Shown: positions 52,023-61,639, numbered from the stretch's first letter. The stretch: DNA of 64,000 bases from Azoarcus sp031546845 (GCA_031546845.1 JAVBJT010000014.1:62001-126000), one strand, 5' to 3'. Numbers and translations: made by a program. Notes: generated from the letters alone by a model not told the origin.

Positions 52023-53737
52023 GCGGCCGTTCCATACGAATTTTCGGTGGCGTGGCGCTGGCCGTGCTGTCCGCGGCCGCGCTGGCGGCGGGTGCCGACC
52101 TTGGCCAAGCTGAAAAGCAGCCTACCAACTGGACGGCGATCATCATGTTCGCCGCGTTCGTTCTTGGTACGCTGTGGATCACCAAGTGGGCAGCGGCGAA
52201 AACCAAGTCGGCTGCCGATTTCTATACCGCCGGCGGCGGCATCACGGGATTCCAGAACGGCCTGGCGATTGCCGGCGACTACATGTCGGCCGCGTCCTTC
52301 CTCGGTATTTCCGCAGCGGTCATGGCAAATGGCTATGACGGGCTGATCTACTCGATTGGCTTCCTTGTCGGCTGGCCGGTGATTACCTTCCTGATGGCGG
52401 AAAGACTGCGCAACCTTGGCAAGTTCACTTTTGCCGACGTTGCCGCCTACCGTTTCTCGCAGACGCCAATCCGCGCTTTCGCCGCTTCGGGCACGCTGGT
52501 CGTCGTTGCGTTCTATCTGATCGCACAGATGGTCGGCGCCGGGCAGCTCATCAAGTTGCTCTTCGGTCTCGAATACTGGATAGCGGTTGTTATCGTTGGC
52601 GCGCTGATGATGGTCTACGTGCTGTTCGGTGGCATGACCGCGACCACCTGGGTTCAGATCATCAAGGCGTGCCTGCTGCTGGGTGGTGCTTCCTTTATGG
52701 CCTTCATGGTTATGTGGAACTACGGCTTCTCGCCGGAGCAGTTGTTCGCCGCTTCGGTCAAGGTCAAGGCCGATGCCGCGATGAGCGCCGGTAAATCGGT
52801 GGAAGAAGCCGGTACGATTGCCCAGGCAATCATGGGACCAGGGTCTTTCATCAAGGATCCGATCTCGGCGATCTCTTTCGGTATGGCGCTGATGTTTGGC
52901 ACGGCCGGCCTGCCGCACATCCTGATGCGTTTCTTTACCGTACCCGATGCGAAGGAAGCGCGTAAGTCGGTATTCTGGGCCACCACCTGGATCGGTTATT
53001 TCTACATCCTGACCTTCATCATCGGCTTCGGCGCGATCGTGCTGGTATCGACCAATCCGAAGTTCCTCGATGGCAGCGGCGGCCTGCTCGGCGGCGGCAA
53101 TATGGCGGCGGTGCACCTTGCCAACGCGGTCGGCGGCAACATCTTCCTCGGCTTCATCTCCGCGGTTGCCTTCGCCACCATCCTTGCGGTGGTTGCCGGC
53201 CTCACGCTGTCCGGCGCATCGGCGGTATCGCACGACTTGTACGCAACCGTGTTCAAGAAGGGCAAGGCCGATTCTGCTTCGGAGTTGCGTGTGTCGCGTA
53301 TCACCACCATCGTCCTGGGCATCATCGCGGTCGTGTTGGGGATCGCGTTTGAAAAGCAGAACATCGCGTTCATGGTGTCGCTCGCCTTCGCCATCGCCGC
53401 ATCGGCCAACTTCCCCGTGCTGTTCCTTTCGGTGCTGTGGAAGGGCTGCACGACGCGTGGTGCGTGCATCGGCGGCTTCCTCGGCCTGATTACCGCGCTG
53501 GTGCTGACCGTCGTGTCGCCGTCGGTGTGGGAAGTGACGTTGGGCAATCCGAAAGGCTCCGCGTTGTTCCCCTACACCTCGCCGGCCTTGTTCTCGATGG
53601 CGGCGGGTTTCATCGGTATCTGGCTGTTCTCGATTCTCGACAGCAGTGCGCGAGCGAAAACGGACCGTGCCGGTTACATGGCTCAGAAAGTGCGCTCCGA
53701 AACCGGTATCGGCGCCGCGTCGGCTTCCAGCCACTGA
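52019..53737 (+). CDS. actP: Cation/acetate symporter
   Basis: 572 residues with about 13 transmembrane segments of the sodium:solute symporter family. It includes the SSS motifs DFYTAGGGITGFQNGLAIAG (split) and FYLIAQMVGAGQLIKLL. It imports acetate and other short acids. The long N-terminal segment looks like a signal (VALAVLSAAALAAGAD), as in other ActP proteins. Confidence 0.93.
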   Translation: MSGRSIRIFGGVALAVLSAAALAAGADLGQAEKQPTNWTAIIMFAAFVLGTLWITKWAAAKTKSAADFYTAGGGITGFQNGLAIAGDYMSAASFLGISAAVMANGYDGLIYSIGFLVGWPVITFLMAERLRNLGKFTFADVAAYRFSQTPIRAFAASGTLVVVAFYLIAQMVGAGQLIKLLFGLEYWIAVVIVGALMMVYVLFGGMTATTWVQIIKACLLLGGASFMAFMVMWNYGFSPEQLFAASVKVKADAAMSAGKSVEEAGTIAQAIMGPGSFIKDPISAISFGMALMFGTAGLPHILMRFFTVPDAKEARKSVFWATTWIGYFYILTFIIGFGAIVLVSTNPKFLDGSGGLLGGGNMAAVHLANAVGGNIFLGFISAVAFATILAVVAGLTLSGASAVSHDLYATVFKKGKADSASELRVSRITTIVLGIIAVVLGIAFEKQNIAFMVSLAFAIAASANFPVLFLSVLWKGCTTRGACIGGFLGLITALVLTVVSPSVWEVTLGNPKGSALFPYTSPALFSMAAGFIGIWLFSILDSSARAKTDRAGYMAQKVRSETGIGAASASSH

Positions 53738-53779
53738 TACGGAGCACGAGAAAAAACAGAAGAGCATGCAGATAGCCGT

Positions 53780-53807
53780 TTGACTCTCCGTGGGTCTTCG
53801 CTATAAT
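53780..53807 (+). promoter_or_regulatory. Sigma-70 promoter of tRNA-Phe
   Basis: TTGACT (53780-53785) and TATAAT (53802-53807) are separated by 16 bases and lie 15 bases before the tRNA. Confidence 0.8.
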
Positions 53808-53822
53808 GCGCGCTCTTCGTCT

Positions 53823-53898
<76 letters not shown>

Positions 53899-53905
53899 AA
53901 TTTCG

Positions 53906-53935
53906 CGCCCAACCCTTCCGGTTGGGCGTTTTTAT
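53906..53935 (+). terminator. Intrinsic terminator after tRNA-Phe
   Basis: CGCCCAAC-ccttccg-GTTGGGCG is an eight-base stem with a seven-base loop followed by TTTTTATTT. Confidence 0.88.
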
Positions 53936-54044
53936 TTCTACAAACGGGTTCCGTGTGTTTGCAAAACGCCTCCGTAAGGATGTTTTGCCGAGTCGCGCGA
54001 CCGTCCCGTTTTAAGCGGCAGACACGGCCGCTTATCCTGCTTTC

Positions 54045-54749
54045 ATGTCCTCTCTTGCCTCCACACTTGCCGATGCCGTTGCGCTACTCGCCGCTTTCGA
54101 TGGCCGGGCGGTGGAGATTGTTGCCTTGTCGTTACGGGTCAGCGGCGGTGCGGTGCTGTTCGGTACCTTGATAGGGCTACCGTTGGGCGCGTGCCTCGCA
54201 GTCGGGCGCTTCCCCGGCAAGGATGCCGCGTCGGTACTGGTGAATGGTCTGATGGGGTTGCCCTCGGTGGTGGTGGGCGTGGTCGTGTATCTGTTGCTAT
54301 CGCGTTCCGGGCCGTTCGGGGGGGGTGGGCTGCTATACACCCCGCCAGCGATGATCGTCGCCCAAACCTTGCTGGTGATTCCGCTGATGGCGGCGATTGC
54401 TCGTCAAGTGGTGGAGGATGCCTGGCAGCGCTACGAGGAAGAGCTGCGGGTGATGCGTTTCGGCTGGTGGCATAGCGTGACCACGCTGCTCTACGATTGC
54501 CGCCATTCGTTGCTGGTGGCGGTGCTTGCCGGGCTGGGGCGGGCGATGAGCGAGGTGGGTGCGGTGATGATCGTCGGCGGCAATATCGACCGCGCCACGC
54601 GGGTCATGACGACCGCGATCGCATTGGAAACGAGCAAGGGTGATCTGCCGCTGGCGATCGCGTTGGGTCTGGTGCTGATCTTCGTCGTTTTGGCGCTTAA
54701 TGCCGTGGCTTTCGGTTTGCGGCGCTGGGCGGCGCAGCGTTATGGCTGA
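54045..54749 (+). CDS. tupB: Tungstate-type ABC transporter permease
   Basis: 234 residues with about five transmembrane segments. The binding-protein-dependent transport loop is EVGAVMIVGGNIDRATRVMT (20 residues). It forms the channel for an oxyanion importer. It overlaps the ATPase gene by eight bases, and the substrate-binding protein follows. Confidence 0.87.
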   Translation: MSSLASTLADAVALLAAFDGRAVEIVALSLRVSGGAVLFGTLIGLPLGACLAVGRFPGKDAASVLVNGLMGLPSVVVGVVVYLLLSRSGPFGGGGLLYTPPAMIVAQTLLVIPLMAAIARQVVEDAWQRYEEELRVMRFGWWHSVTTLLYDCRHSLLVAVLAGLGRAMSEVGAVMIVGGNIDRATRVMTTAIALETSKGDLPLAIALGLVLIFVVLALNAVAFGLRRWAAQRYG

Positions 54750-55485
54750 AGGCGAGAGACTGGGCGCGATGTTTCCAATCCGGATCCGCAATTTGTGTGT
54801 TGCGCCCAATGGCCGGGCAGTGCTTGATGGGATCAACCTGGAGCTTGGCGGCGAGGAGGGCATCACGTTGCTGCTGGGGCCGAACGGTGCTGGCAAAAGC
54901 ATGCTGCTGCGCGTGTTATGCGGCCTGGTGGCGCCGACTGGCGGTGCCGTCGAGTGGAATGGGTACGAGCGGCCGGAAACGGGAGTGGCGATGGTATTCC
55001 AGCGGCCGATGATGCTGCGCGCGTCAGTGCTGGAAAATGTTGCGCTGGCGCTCAAGCCATCGGGATTGGGGCGCGGCGAGCGCCGGCAGTGCGCGCGGGC
55101 AATGCTGGCGCGCGTCGGCCTTTCCCACCGTGCCGAGGATAGCGCGCGCCAGCTTTCCGGCGGCGAGCAGCAGCGCCTGGCGTTGGCGCGCGCTTGGCTG
55201 ATACGGCCGCGCCTGCTGTTGCTCGACGAGCCGACCGCCAGCCTCGATCCGTCGGCCACAGCGGAAGTCGAACGCATCGTGCGCGAGATCCGTACCGACG
55301 GCACACGCATTTTGATGGTGACCCACAATCTCGGTCAGGCGGCCCGCCTGGGTGACGATATTGTTTTTCTCGCTGCCGGCAAGGTGTGCGAATACACACC
55401 GGTGCAACGCTTTTTTTCCCGTCCCGCCTCCGAGGAGGCGCGTCTGTTCATACAAGGAGAACTACCGTGGAGACAAGCTTTCTGA
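54742..55485 (+). CDS. tupC: Tungstate-type ABC transporter ATPase
   Basis: 247 residues. Walker A is GPNGAGKSMLLR, the signature is LSGGEQQRLALARAW, and Walker B is LLLLDEPTASLD. A start at 54769 is also possible. It overlaps the permease and the substrate-binding protein genes. Confidence 0.9.
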   Translation: MAEGERLGAMFPIRIRNLCVAPNGRAVLDGINLELGGEEGITLLLGPNGAGKSMLLRVLCGLVAPTGGAVEWNGYERPETGVAMVFQRPMMLRASVLENVALALKPSGLGRGERRQCARAMLARVGLSHRAEDSARQLSGGEQQRLALARAWLIRPRLLLLDEPTASLDPSATAEVERIVREIRTDGTRILMVTHNLGQAARLGDDIVFLAAGKVCEYTPVQRFFSRPASEEARLFIQGELPWRQAF

Positions 55486-56288
55486 AACGCCTCGGGCGGA
55501 TCGTCGCCAGCCTGGCATTGGCCGTTTCGCTGCATGCTGTTGCGGCGGATGATGCCATCGTCGTTGCCTCGACGACTTCAACGGAGCAGTCGGGGCTGTT
55601 CGGCCATATCCTGCCGATCTTCGAGAAAGAAACAGGGATCGGCGTCAAGGTTGTCGCGCTTGGTACCGGGCAGGCGCTCGATATCGGCCGCCGGGGGGAT
55701 GCCGATGTGCTGCTGGTGCATGATAGGGCGGCGGAGGACAAATTCGTCGCCGAAGGCTACGGCAGTTACCGCCGCGACGTGATGTACAACGATTTCGTCA
55801 TCGTCGGTCCGGGAGGCGATCCGGCCGCGCTGAAGGAGGCCAAGGACACGGCAGAGGCGTTCAAGCGTATCGCTGCCAGCGGCGTGGTGTTCGTTTCGCG
55901 CGGCGACAACAGCGGCACGCATGCCGCCGAACGGCGTGTCTGGAAAGCGGCCGGTATCGAGCCGTCGGGACAGGGCTGGTACAAGGAAGCCGGTTCCGGC
56001 ATGGGGCCGACGCTGAACATGGCGGCGGGCATCGATGCCTATACCTTGTCCGATCGTGGGACTTGGGCGAATTTCAAGAATCGTGGCACGCTGCGCATCG
56101 TCTATGCCGGCGATCCGGGGCTGTTCAACCCCTACGGTGTGATCCTGGTGAGTCCAGCCAAACATCCGCATGTGAAAAAAGTGCAGGCCGAACGCTTCAT
56201 CGACTGGATTACCTCGGACAAGGGCCGGCAGGCCATCGCCTCGTACAAGATCGATGGCGAGCAGCTTTTCTTTCCGTCATCGCGGTAG
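55467..56288 (+). CDS. tupA: Tungstate-binding periplasmic protein
   Basis: 273 residues from a GTG preceded by AAGGAGA. A signal peptide (VASLALAVSLHAVAAD) precedes the TTSTEQSGLFGHILPIFE motif, whose Thr-Thr-Ser region binds the oxyanion in TupA/WtpA-like proteins. Tungstate is the likely substrate and molybdate is less likely, but specificity cannot be read with certainty. Confidence 0.88.
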   Translation: METSFLKRLGRIVASLALAVSLHAVAADDAIVVASTTSTEQSGLFGHILPIFEKETGIGVKVVALGTGQALDIGRRGDADVLLVHDRAAEDKFVAEGYGSYRRDVMYNDFVIVGPGGDPAALKEAKDTAEAFKRIAASGVVFVSRGDNSGTHAAERRVWKAAGIEPSGQGWYKEAGSGMGPTLNMAAGIDAYTLSDRGTWANFKNRGTLRIVYAGDPGLFNPYGVILVSPAKHPHVKKVQAERFIDWITSDKGRQAIASYKIDGEQLFFPSSR

Positions 56289-56301
56289 CGCCGCGTAAAT
56301 A

Positions 56302-56327
56302 AAAACAGGGGCCATCGCCCCTGTTTT
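56302..56327. terminator. Bidirectional intrinsic terminator
   Basis: AAAACAGGGGC-catc-GCCCCTGTTTT is a perfect 11-base stem with a four-base loop. The A and T tails make it usable from both sides: tupA rightward and the secreted-protein operon leftward. Confidence 0.92.
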
Positions 56328-56374
56328 CCCGGTGGAAAATCTGAACCCATCAGCGGTCATGCTGCTCCAGTTTT

Positions 56375-57322
56375 TCAACGTAGTCTGTAAGGCCGCTTGG
56401 AAATGGCTTCAGAAAAAACAATGTCGGAAAAGACGAAATAGCCTTTTTGGTTGCAGTTGCCTGTCTGAGCGCCAGTCGCAACATTCAGGTTGGGGATATC
56501 GCTGTTCCAGAAACCTTCGAGCTGAGATGCGGATACGCGAATGTTGGTGACCTTGACCGGCAATTGCGTCCAAACGGGCTGCTGGCTTGTTGCGTCCACG
56601 CAGGAGTATTTCGCGTCGTCGATTCTGCTGAGTTGGCCGTCCGATATCAAACGGCCTGTAATCGAGCAGTTGTAATCCTTGAAGACGAGTCCCGCGCTGG
56701 GCGTGGGATTGTTAACCGATACCTTGAGATCAATTCGTGCGGTTGGCGCCGTAGGGTCCGTCGAGGGAGTGACCGAGATTTGTGCCGCGGCATCGGCGCC
56801 GGGGTCAAAGGCCGAACTGCAATTGCTGTTGATCGTGAAAGTGGCGTGCGACCAATTGTTTACGTTTATGTCATAGACCGGGTTTGATGCCGGGAAAGGT
56901 TGCGCAAGCAGCGAAAAGCGTTTGACGGATTGTTCACCTTGCTGGCCGTCGATGTTGTAGCGGATTACCCCCTCGCTGGCCGAGCCTGGAACGAATGTCA
57001 GCGTTCCTCGCATGGTGGCGCTGGTCTGACCCGGTAGCAGAGGAGCAGTTGTGGAAGTGCTGGTGAAGCTATAGGTCGCGCCGGTAAAGCTGCCATCGTC
57101 CTGCTTGTCCAGATATGCCACGTACCACAGTGGAGCGCCATTCGTACCGTAGGCGTGCAAGGTGGCGTAAATGCGGCCGTCCTGATGTGCCAAATTCAGA
57201 CCCCAGCCCGATTGCTGCGGATTCCACCACACATCGGTGTAGTCGGTATCGTCGGCCTGGACGAGGGGAGAAAACAAAAGTGCACCAGTCAGTGCCAGTG
57301 CGCAAAGCGTGTTCGGTTTCAT
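56375..57322 (-). CDS. Secreted protein A, member of a four-gene paralogous set
   Basis: 315 residues. A signal peptide (MKPNTLCALALTGALLFSP then LVQA) precedes the shared motif TDYTDVWWNPQQSGWGLNL and the segment YATLHAYGTNGAPLWYVAYL. Several Cys residues in the C-terminal half suggest disulfides. The protein is extracellular or periplasmic, with no recognised catalytic motif. The ATG at 57322 fits the signal peptide; the frame extends to 57418 without support. It is the second gene of a two-gene operon and the paralogue of 58919-59839. Confidence 0.75.
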   Translation of the reverse strand: MKPNTLCALALTGALLFSPLVQADDTDYTDVWWNPQQSGWGLNLAHQDGRIYATLHAYGTNGAPLWYVAYLDKQDDGSFTGATYSFTSTSTTAPLLPGQTSATMRGTLTFVPGSASEGVIRYNIDGQQGEQSVKRFSLLAQPFPASNPVYDINVNNWSHATFTINSNCSSAFDPGADAAAQISVTPSTDPTAPTARIDLKVSVNNPTPSAGLVFKDYNCSITGRLISDGQLSRIDDAKYSCVDATSQQPVWTQLPVKVTNIRVSASQLEGFWNSDIPNLNVATGAQTGNCNQKGYFVFSDIVFSEAISKRPYRLR

Positions 57323-57421
57323 GAGGTGCTCCACCAATTTAAAAGTGTTGTCGGCCCGATATGGCGTCAATGCCGAGCGGTTTTTGTGCTGTACCTCTAC
57401 CTGGATTAGAGGCGGCAAGCT

Positions 57422-58324
57422 TCAGTCCGGGTCGTCGGTGGAGGTGAGCTTCCCTTCGGCGATGCACGATCCCCCTGGAGCGCTCGAGAATGGGGGAGAG
57501 TCTTTATAGAACACGCTTGGGGAGATCCAGCTTGTGGACCACCAGATCTGGAACCGTCCAGGGGAGGATGCAAGCGTAACTTCGATTGGAATCGGGCCAC
57601 GGGGGCCTTTATATAGAGAGTCCCAACCCGGACTGCATTGGAGCGTCGCATTGGTGAGCTGGCCAAAACGGCCTTCTGTGCTCAGGATGCCGGTGATATT
57701 GCATCCTGCACCGAGATCCAAAAACATGGTCGTTCCGCCGAATACCGGGTGCGTGGAAAATTTAGCTGGGGAGGCACCGCGTATTTGCCAATGCAGCCAG
57801 GCATTGCTCGGTAGAATTGAACACGTCGTTCGCGACAATACAACCGTGTAGTCCCATTCGTTCTCGACTTCGAAAGGCTTGGCAGTGAAGGTGAAGCGCG
57901 TGACGATCTGCTCGTCTTGCTGGCCGTCAATGGTGTAAGTAATCTTGGCTTGGGTCGGCGAAATGGCGGCGAAAACAAAGTTTCCGACCGGTGTTCCACT
58001 TACCTGATTGACTGTCAGCGGTGCCGAAACCGGTGCGCTAGCATGTCGGTAAACGTTGCCGGTGAAGCTGTTATATGAACCTCGGGTTAGGGGGGCCACA
58101 TACCATGTCGGTGTGCCGTCGGCCTTGTAACCGTGAAGCGAAACGTAAGCAACGTCTTGTTGCTGCACCAGGTTCATCCCCCAGCCGGAGCGCTGCGGGT
58201 TCCACCACACGTCGGTGTAATCGGTATCGCTTAGTATCACTGCCTGAGCCTGCGCGGCAAGGGGTAACATCGTGCCTGTCAGTGTCGCTAGTAATGCCGT
58301 TATTGCTTTGTTTTTCAGGGACAT
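57422..58324 (-). CDS. Secreted protein B, member of a four-gene paralogous set
   Basis: 300 residues with signal peptide (ALLATLTGTMLPLAAQA) and the same N-terminal motif, TDYTDVWWNPQRSGWGMNL, as protein A, followed by YVSLHGYKADGTPTWYVAPL. The C-terminal half differs from A. It is the first gene of its operon (B then A, leftward) and the close paralogue of 59941-60825. Function unknown. Confidence 0.75.
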   Translation of the reverse strand: MSLKNKAITALLATLTGTMLPLAAQAQAVILSDTDYTDVWWNPQRSGWGMNLVQQQDVAYVSLHGYKADGTPTWYVAPLTRGSYNSFTGNVYRHASAPVSAPLTVNQVSGTPVGNFVFAAISPTQAKITYTIDGQQDEQIVTRFTFTAKPFEVENEWDYTVVLSRTTCSILPSNAWLHWQIRGASPAKFSTHPVFGGTTMFLDLGAGCNITGILSTEGRFGQLTNATLQCSPGWDSLYKGPRGPIPIEVTLASSPGRFQIWWSTSWISPSVFYKDSPPFSSAPGGSCIAEGKLTSTDDPD

Positions 58325-58589
58325 GCCGAAACTCCTGCGAAGGGAGAGAGAAGGGGTAAGTCCGATGCATCGGTCATCTGCAGTTGCGATAACCGGGCTG
58401 TGCTGTGACTCCTTCGATCATAAACCGAACGGAATGATGGCGGGAACAGCAACGGATCTCGATTGATGGGAACTCGTTGCGGCATTTCGCCTGAAAGTGC
58501 GGGGGCTATCCGATATACATGCAGTGGAATGCCAACGGTGCCGAAGTGTTGAGCCCAGGATAGCGGATGAGGTTTGCCCTCATCGCGGC

Positions 58590-58705
58590 TGGATTTCAGA
58601 TATTGGCGCGCCCGCGGCCGGATTTTCGGCCTTTATTGTCTGGCAGGTGAATGTCGTCCAGGGTTGTTCTGCAGCCTATCGCCCTGCGCGCGTAGTCGCG
58701 GATGA
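58590..58705 (-). pseudogene. Degraded fragment of the moaC 3' end
   Basis: Shared blocks with the real moaC end (61118-61235) appear in the same order: CTCATCGCGGCTG, GGCGCGCC, GGCCGGATTTTC, GCAGG, GTCCA and CTATCGCC or CTACCGCC. No reading frame survives. It shows that the tandem duplication began inside moaC. Confidence 0.75.
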
Positions 58706-58785
58706 GGGAAACGGCCTTTTGTTTGAATTATCGCGTTTGCAATGAAAGAAATCGTGCGAACGTGTCTGGCTATATCGCATTTATG

Positions 58786-58838
58786 CATGACAAAAGTGTC
58801 ATGAGAAATGAAAACGGGGGTATTGCCTCCCCCGTTTT
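58786..58838 (-). terminator. Terminator of the B'-A' operon with an adjacent hairpin
   Basis: AAAACGGGGG-tattgcct-CCCCCGTTTT (58811-58838) is a perfect ten-base stem with A and T tails. Just beyond it on the minus strand is a second hairpin, CATGACA-aaag-TGTCATG (58786-58803). Together they separate the two duplicated operons. Confidence 0.88.
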
Positions 58839-58918
58839 TTCTGTCTGCCTTCCTACACAATAAGCGCTGATCTGATACGCCAATAAGCGATAGGCGTACC
58901 TACGCTTATCCGGCGGCG

Positions 58919-59839
58919 TCAAGGCCTCATGCTGAAGACGAAGCTCGCCCTTTGATTGCAACTGCCTGCCTGAGTAGTGGTTTCCGTCTCCAATTTTGGA
59001 ATCTCGGCATCCCAATGACCGTCGAGTTGTGACGGGGATAGGTGGATGTCGGTGACTTTGGTCGGCAGCGTAAACATAACCCGCCCGCTTTGCGCGTCGG
59101 AGCAAGAGTACTGCGCGTCGGCGATTTCGCTGAGCCGACCGTTTGACGTCAGATGTCCCGTAATCGTGCAATTGTATTTTTTTTCCACGATCCCGCCGGA
59201 GGGCGGGAAGATGCCGACCGATGCTCTAAGTGCAATCTGAACGGATGGCGCTGCGGGATCGGCGGACGGGGTAACCTTGATCGTCATGGTATCGCCAGCA
59301 TGAAAGCCAAACAGTCGTGGGCACAAGCCTGATGAAGGTTGGCGGTAGTTGTCGAACGAAACCTGGGCGTATTCCCAGTCGTTCGTTCCTGTTATTGGAT
59401 TTGATGTCGGAAAGGGCTGGGCAAGCAGTGAAAAGCGTTTCACAGGCTGTTCGCCCTGTTGCCCGTCAATGGTGTAGCGGATGAGCCCTTCGCTGGCCGA
59501 AAGGGGGACGAACATCAGCGTTCCTCGCGTTGCAGAGGTGGCCTGGCCAGGTGACAGCGGCGCGTTCGTCGGCGTACTCGTGAAGCTATAAACGTCGCCG
59601 GTAAAGCTTTTGTCATCCCGCTCGTTTAGGTACGCCACGTACCACAGTGGAGCGCCATTGGAGTCGTAGGCGTGCAGTGTGGCGTAAATACGGTTGTCCT
59701 GTGTCGCCAGATTCATCCCCCATCCGGGTTGCTGGGAATTCCACCATACATCGGTGTAATCGGTACCGCCTGCCTGTGCAAGGGGAGAGAGGGTAAGTGC
59801 GCTTATCAATGCCAGAGAGTAAATTGTATTCGGTTTCAT
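58919..59839 (-). CDS. Secreted protein A', paralogue of 56375-57322
   Basis: 306 residues. The signal peptide starts MKPNTIYSLALISALTLSP, and the shared motif is TDYTDVWWNSQQPGWGMNL followed by YATLHAYDSNGAPLWYVAYL. It retains the FSLLAQPFP.SNP and IDGQQGEQ.VKRF segments of protein A, while the central part has diverged. It is the second gene of the B'-A' operon. Confidence 0.75.
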   Translation of the reverse strand: MKPNTIYSLALISALTLSPLAQAGGTDYTDVWWNSQQPGWGMNLATQDNRIYATLHAYDSNGAPLWYVAYLNERDDKSFTGDVYSFTSTPTNAPLSPGQATSATRGTLMFVPLSASEGLIRYTIDGQQGEQPVKRFSLLAQPFPTSNPITGTNDWEYAQVSFDNYRQPSSGLCPRLFGFHAGDTMTIKVTPSADPAAPSVQIALRASVGIFPPSGGIVEKKYNCTITGHLTSNGRLSEIADAQYSCSDAQSGRVMFTLPTKVTDIHLSPSQLDGHWDAEIPKLETETTTQAGSCNQRASFVFSMRP

Positions 59840-59940
59840 GGTATATCCCGCCTGTCAAAGTATGACCGGTCTGAAGGCTGCTCCACTGTCTTGAGTGCTT
59901 TCGTGCCGTGTCGTGCCTGGATTGGATGTGCGATCAAATT

Positions 59941-60825
59941 TCAGTCGGGATAGCTGACGAAGACGGCTTTCCCCTTCTGCGAGCAGGTTCCCTCCTGGCT
60001 GAGAAGGAAAGAGCTTGCGGGCGCCTCGTCTGTTGTCCATCTGATCTCGAGTCGCGATGGAGAGGATTCGAGCGTGACTTGGACCGGGGTCAATTTGGGC
60101 ATGGAGAACCAGCTGCCGCCGCACGCGAGCGATGCATTGTCCAGCCGGCCGAAGCGGCCGTCCTGAATGAATGTGCCGGAGAGTGAGCACCCACTTTCAC
60201 CGAGAACCCATCCCATTGTTATTGAGATATCCCACTCCCGGGTGAAACTGGGGGCTGAGCCGCTACTAGCCCCATTGAAGAGAGAAGGAGCCTCCGGATT
60301 GCCGCCGAATCCTGGGCCTGAGCATGAAGTCTGCCAAAGCGTAAGGTAATTGTTCCAAGTTCTGTGGAACTCGAAAGGCTCGGCAACAAACACAAAACGC
60401 GTGACGGTCTGTTCGTCATGCTGTCCGTCGATGGTGTAGGCGATCTTGCCCTGGGTTGGCGAAACCGGCGTGAACACGAAGGTGCCAATGGGTGTTCCGC
60501 TGACGTGGCTGGCTGTCAGCGGTGCCGAAACCGGTGCGCTGGCGTGCCGATACACCTCGCCGGCAAAGCTGCCATCCGTGCGCCGGGCTAGCGGGGCCAC
60601 GTACCACGTCGACTTGCCGTCGGCCTTGTAGTCGTGAAGTGAAACGTAAGCGGCATTTTGCTGCTGAACCAGATTCATCCCCCAACCGGAGCGCTGCGGG
60701 TTCCACCACACGTCGGTGTAATCGGTATCGTTCAGTAGTGCTGTTTGGGCCTGTACGGCAAGGGGCAGCATCGTGCCTGCCAGTGCCGCCAGCAATGCCG
60801 TTGTTGCTTTGTTTTTCAGAGACAT
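59941..60825 (-). CDS. Secreted protein B', paralogue of 57422-58324
   Basis: 294 residues from the ATG at 60825, which matches protein B's start (MSLKNKA.TALLA). The motif is TDYTDVWWNPQRSGWGMNL followed by YVSLHDYKADGKSTWYVAPL. The N-terminal 150 residues are very close to B, the C-terminal half less so. It is the first gene of the upstream duplicated operon, next to moaC. Confidence 0.75.
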   Translation of the reverse strand: MSLKNKATTALLAALAGTMLPLAVQAQTALLNDTDYTDVWWNPQRSGWGMNLVQQQNAAYVSLHDYKADGKSTWYVAPLARRTDGSFAGEVYRHASAPVSAPLTASHVSGTPIGTFVFTPVSPTQGKIAYTIDGQHDEQTVTRFVFVAEPFEFHRTWNNYLTLWQTSCSGPGFGGNPEAPSLFNGASSGSAPSFTREWDISITMGWVLGESGCSLSGTFIQDGRFGRLDNASLACGGSWFSMPKLTPVQVTLESSPSRLEIRWTTDEAPASSFLLSQEGTCSQKGKAVFVSYPD

Positions 60826-61123
60826 GCTGAAACTCCTGTGAAGGGAGGAAAAGAGAGATGGCCGATGCATCGGTCATCTGCAGCTGTGATAACCGGGCTG
60901 CATGCCGGACTCCCCAATCATAAGCCGAGCCGGATGATGGCGGGTGCGGAAAATGGATTTTGATACAGACTTATGGGAACGCGCGCACGGTGTTTCATTT
61001 GGCGCGGCAGGGGCGTTTTGAGGCCGGTTTTGTCACCCGAACCGTATGCCGTGGAGTGCCGACAATGACAGGGGGTGTTGAACACAGGATACTGGATGAG
61101 ATTCGCCCTCATCGCGGCTGAAT

Positions 61124-61639
61124 TCAGGTGCCGGCGCGCCAATGGCCGGATTTTCCGCCTTCTTTTTCCAGCAGGCGGATGCCGTCCATGCGCATACCAC
61201 GGTCTACCGCCTTGCACATGTCGTAGATGGTGAGCAGGGCGATGTTTACCGCCGTTAGCGCTTCCATTTCGACGCCGGTGCGGTTGACCGTTTCAGCGGT
61301 GACGGTGGCGGTGATGGCGTTCTCGCCGGCGTCGGCGTCGAATTCCACCGCGACTCTTGTGAGCGGGATCGGGTGGCACAGCGGAATCAGTTCGCTGGTG
61401 CGCTTGGCGCCCTGGATCGCGGCGATGCGCGCGACGCCGAGCACGTCACCCTTTTTCGCGTCGCCGGCCTGGATCATGGCGAAGGTTTCCGCCTGCATCA
61501 GGATGTGGCCGGTGGCGACGGCGATGCGGCGGGTTTCGGGTTTGCCGCCGACATCGACCATGTGGGCCTGGCCCGAGGCGTCGAAATGCGTCAGCGCGGA
61601 GGCGGTCGAAGTGGTGGAGGGCGTTTGTGGCGGCTTCAT
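61124..61639 (-). CDS. moaC: Cyclic pyranopterin monophosphate synthase
   Basis: 171 residues from the ATG at 61639. Motifs are HMVDVGGKPETRRIA, IPLCHPIPLT and VEMEALTAV....LTIYDMCKA. It acts in the first part of molybdenum cofactor synthesis. The frame extends to 61714, but the family start fits 61639. A decayed copy of its 3' end lies at 58590-58705. Confidence 0.95.
   Translation of the reverse strand: MKPPQTPSTTSTASALTHFDASGQAHMVDVGGKPETRRIAVATGHILMQAETFAMIQAGDAKKGDVLGVARIAAIQGAKRTSELIPLCHPIPLTRVAVEFDADAGENAITATVTAETVNRTGVEMEALTAVNIALLTIYDMCKAVDRGMRMDGIRLLEKEGGKSGHWRAGT

Larger units (their letters stand above)
58325..58918. other. 594-base intergenic region between duplicated operons
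   Basis: It contains, from left to right, the leader of protein B, a decayed copy of the moaC 3' end, a small hairpin and the terminator of the upstream A' gene. The leader and moaC-like parts resemble 60826-61150, showing the region is one flank of a tandem duplication. Confidence 0.7.
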
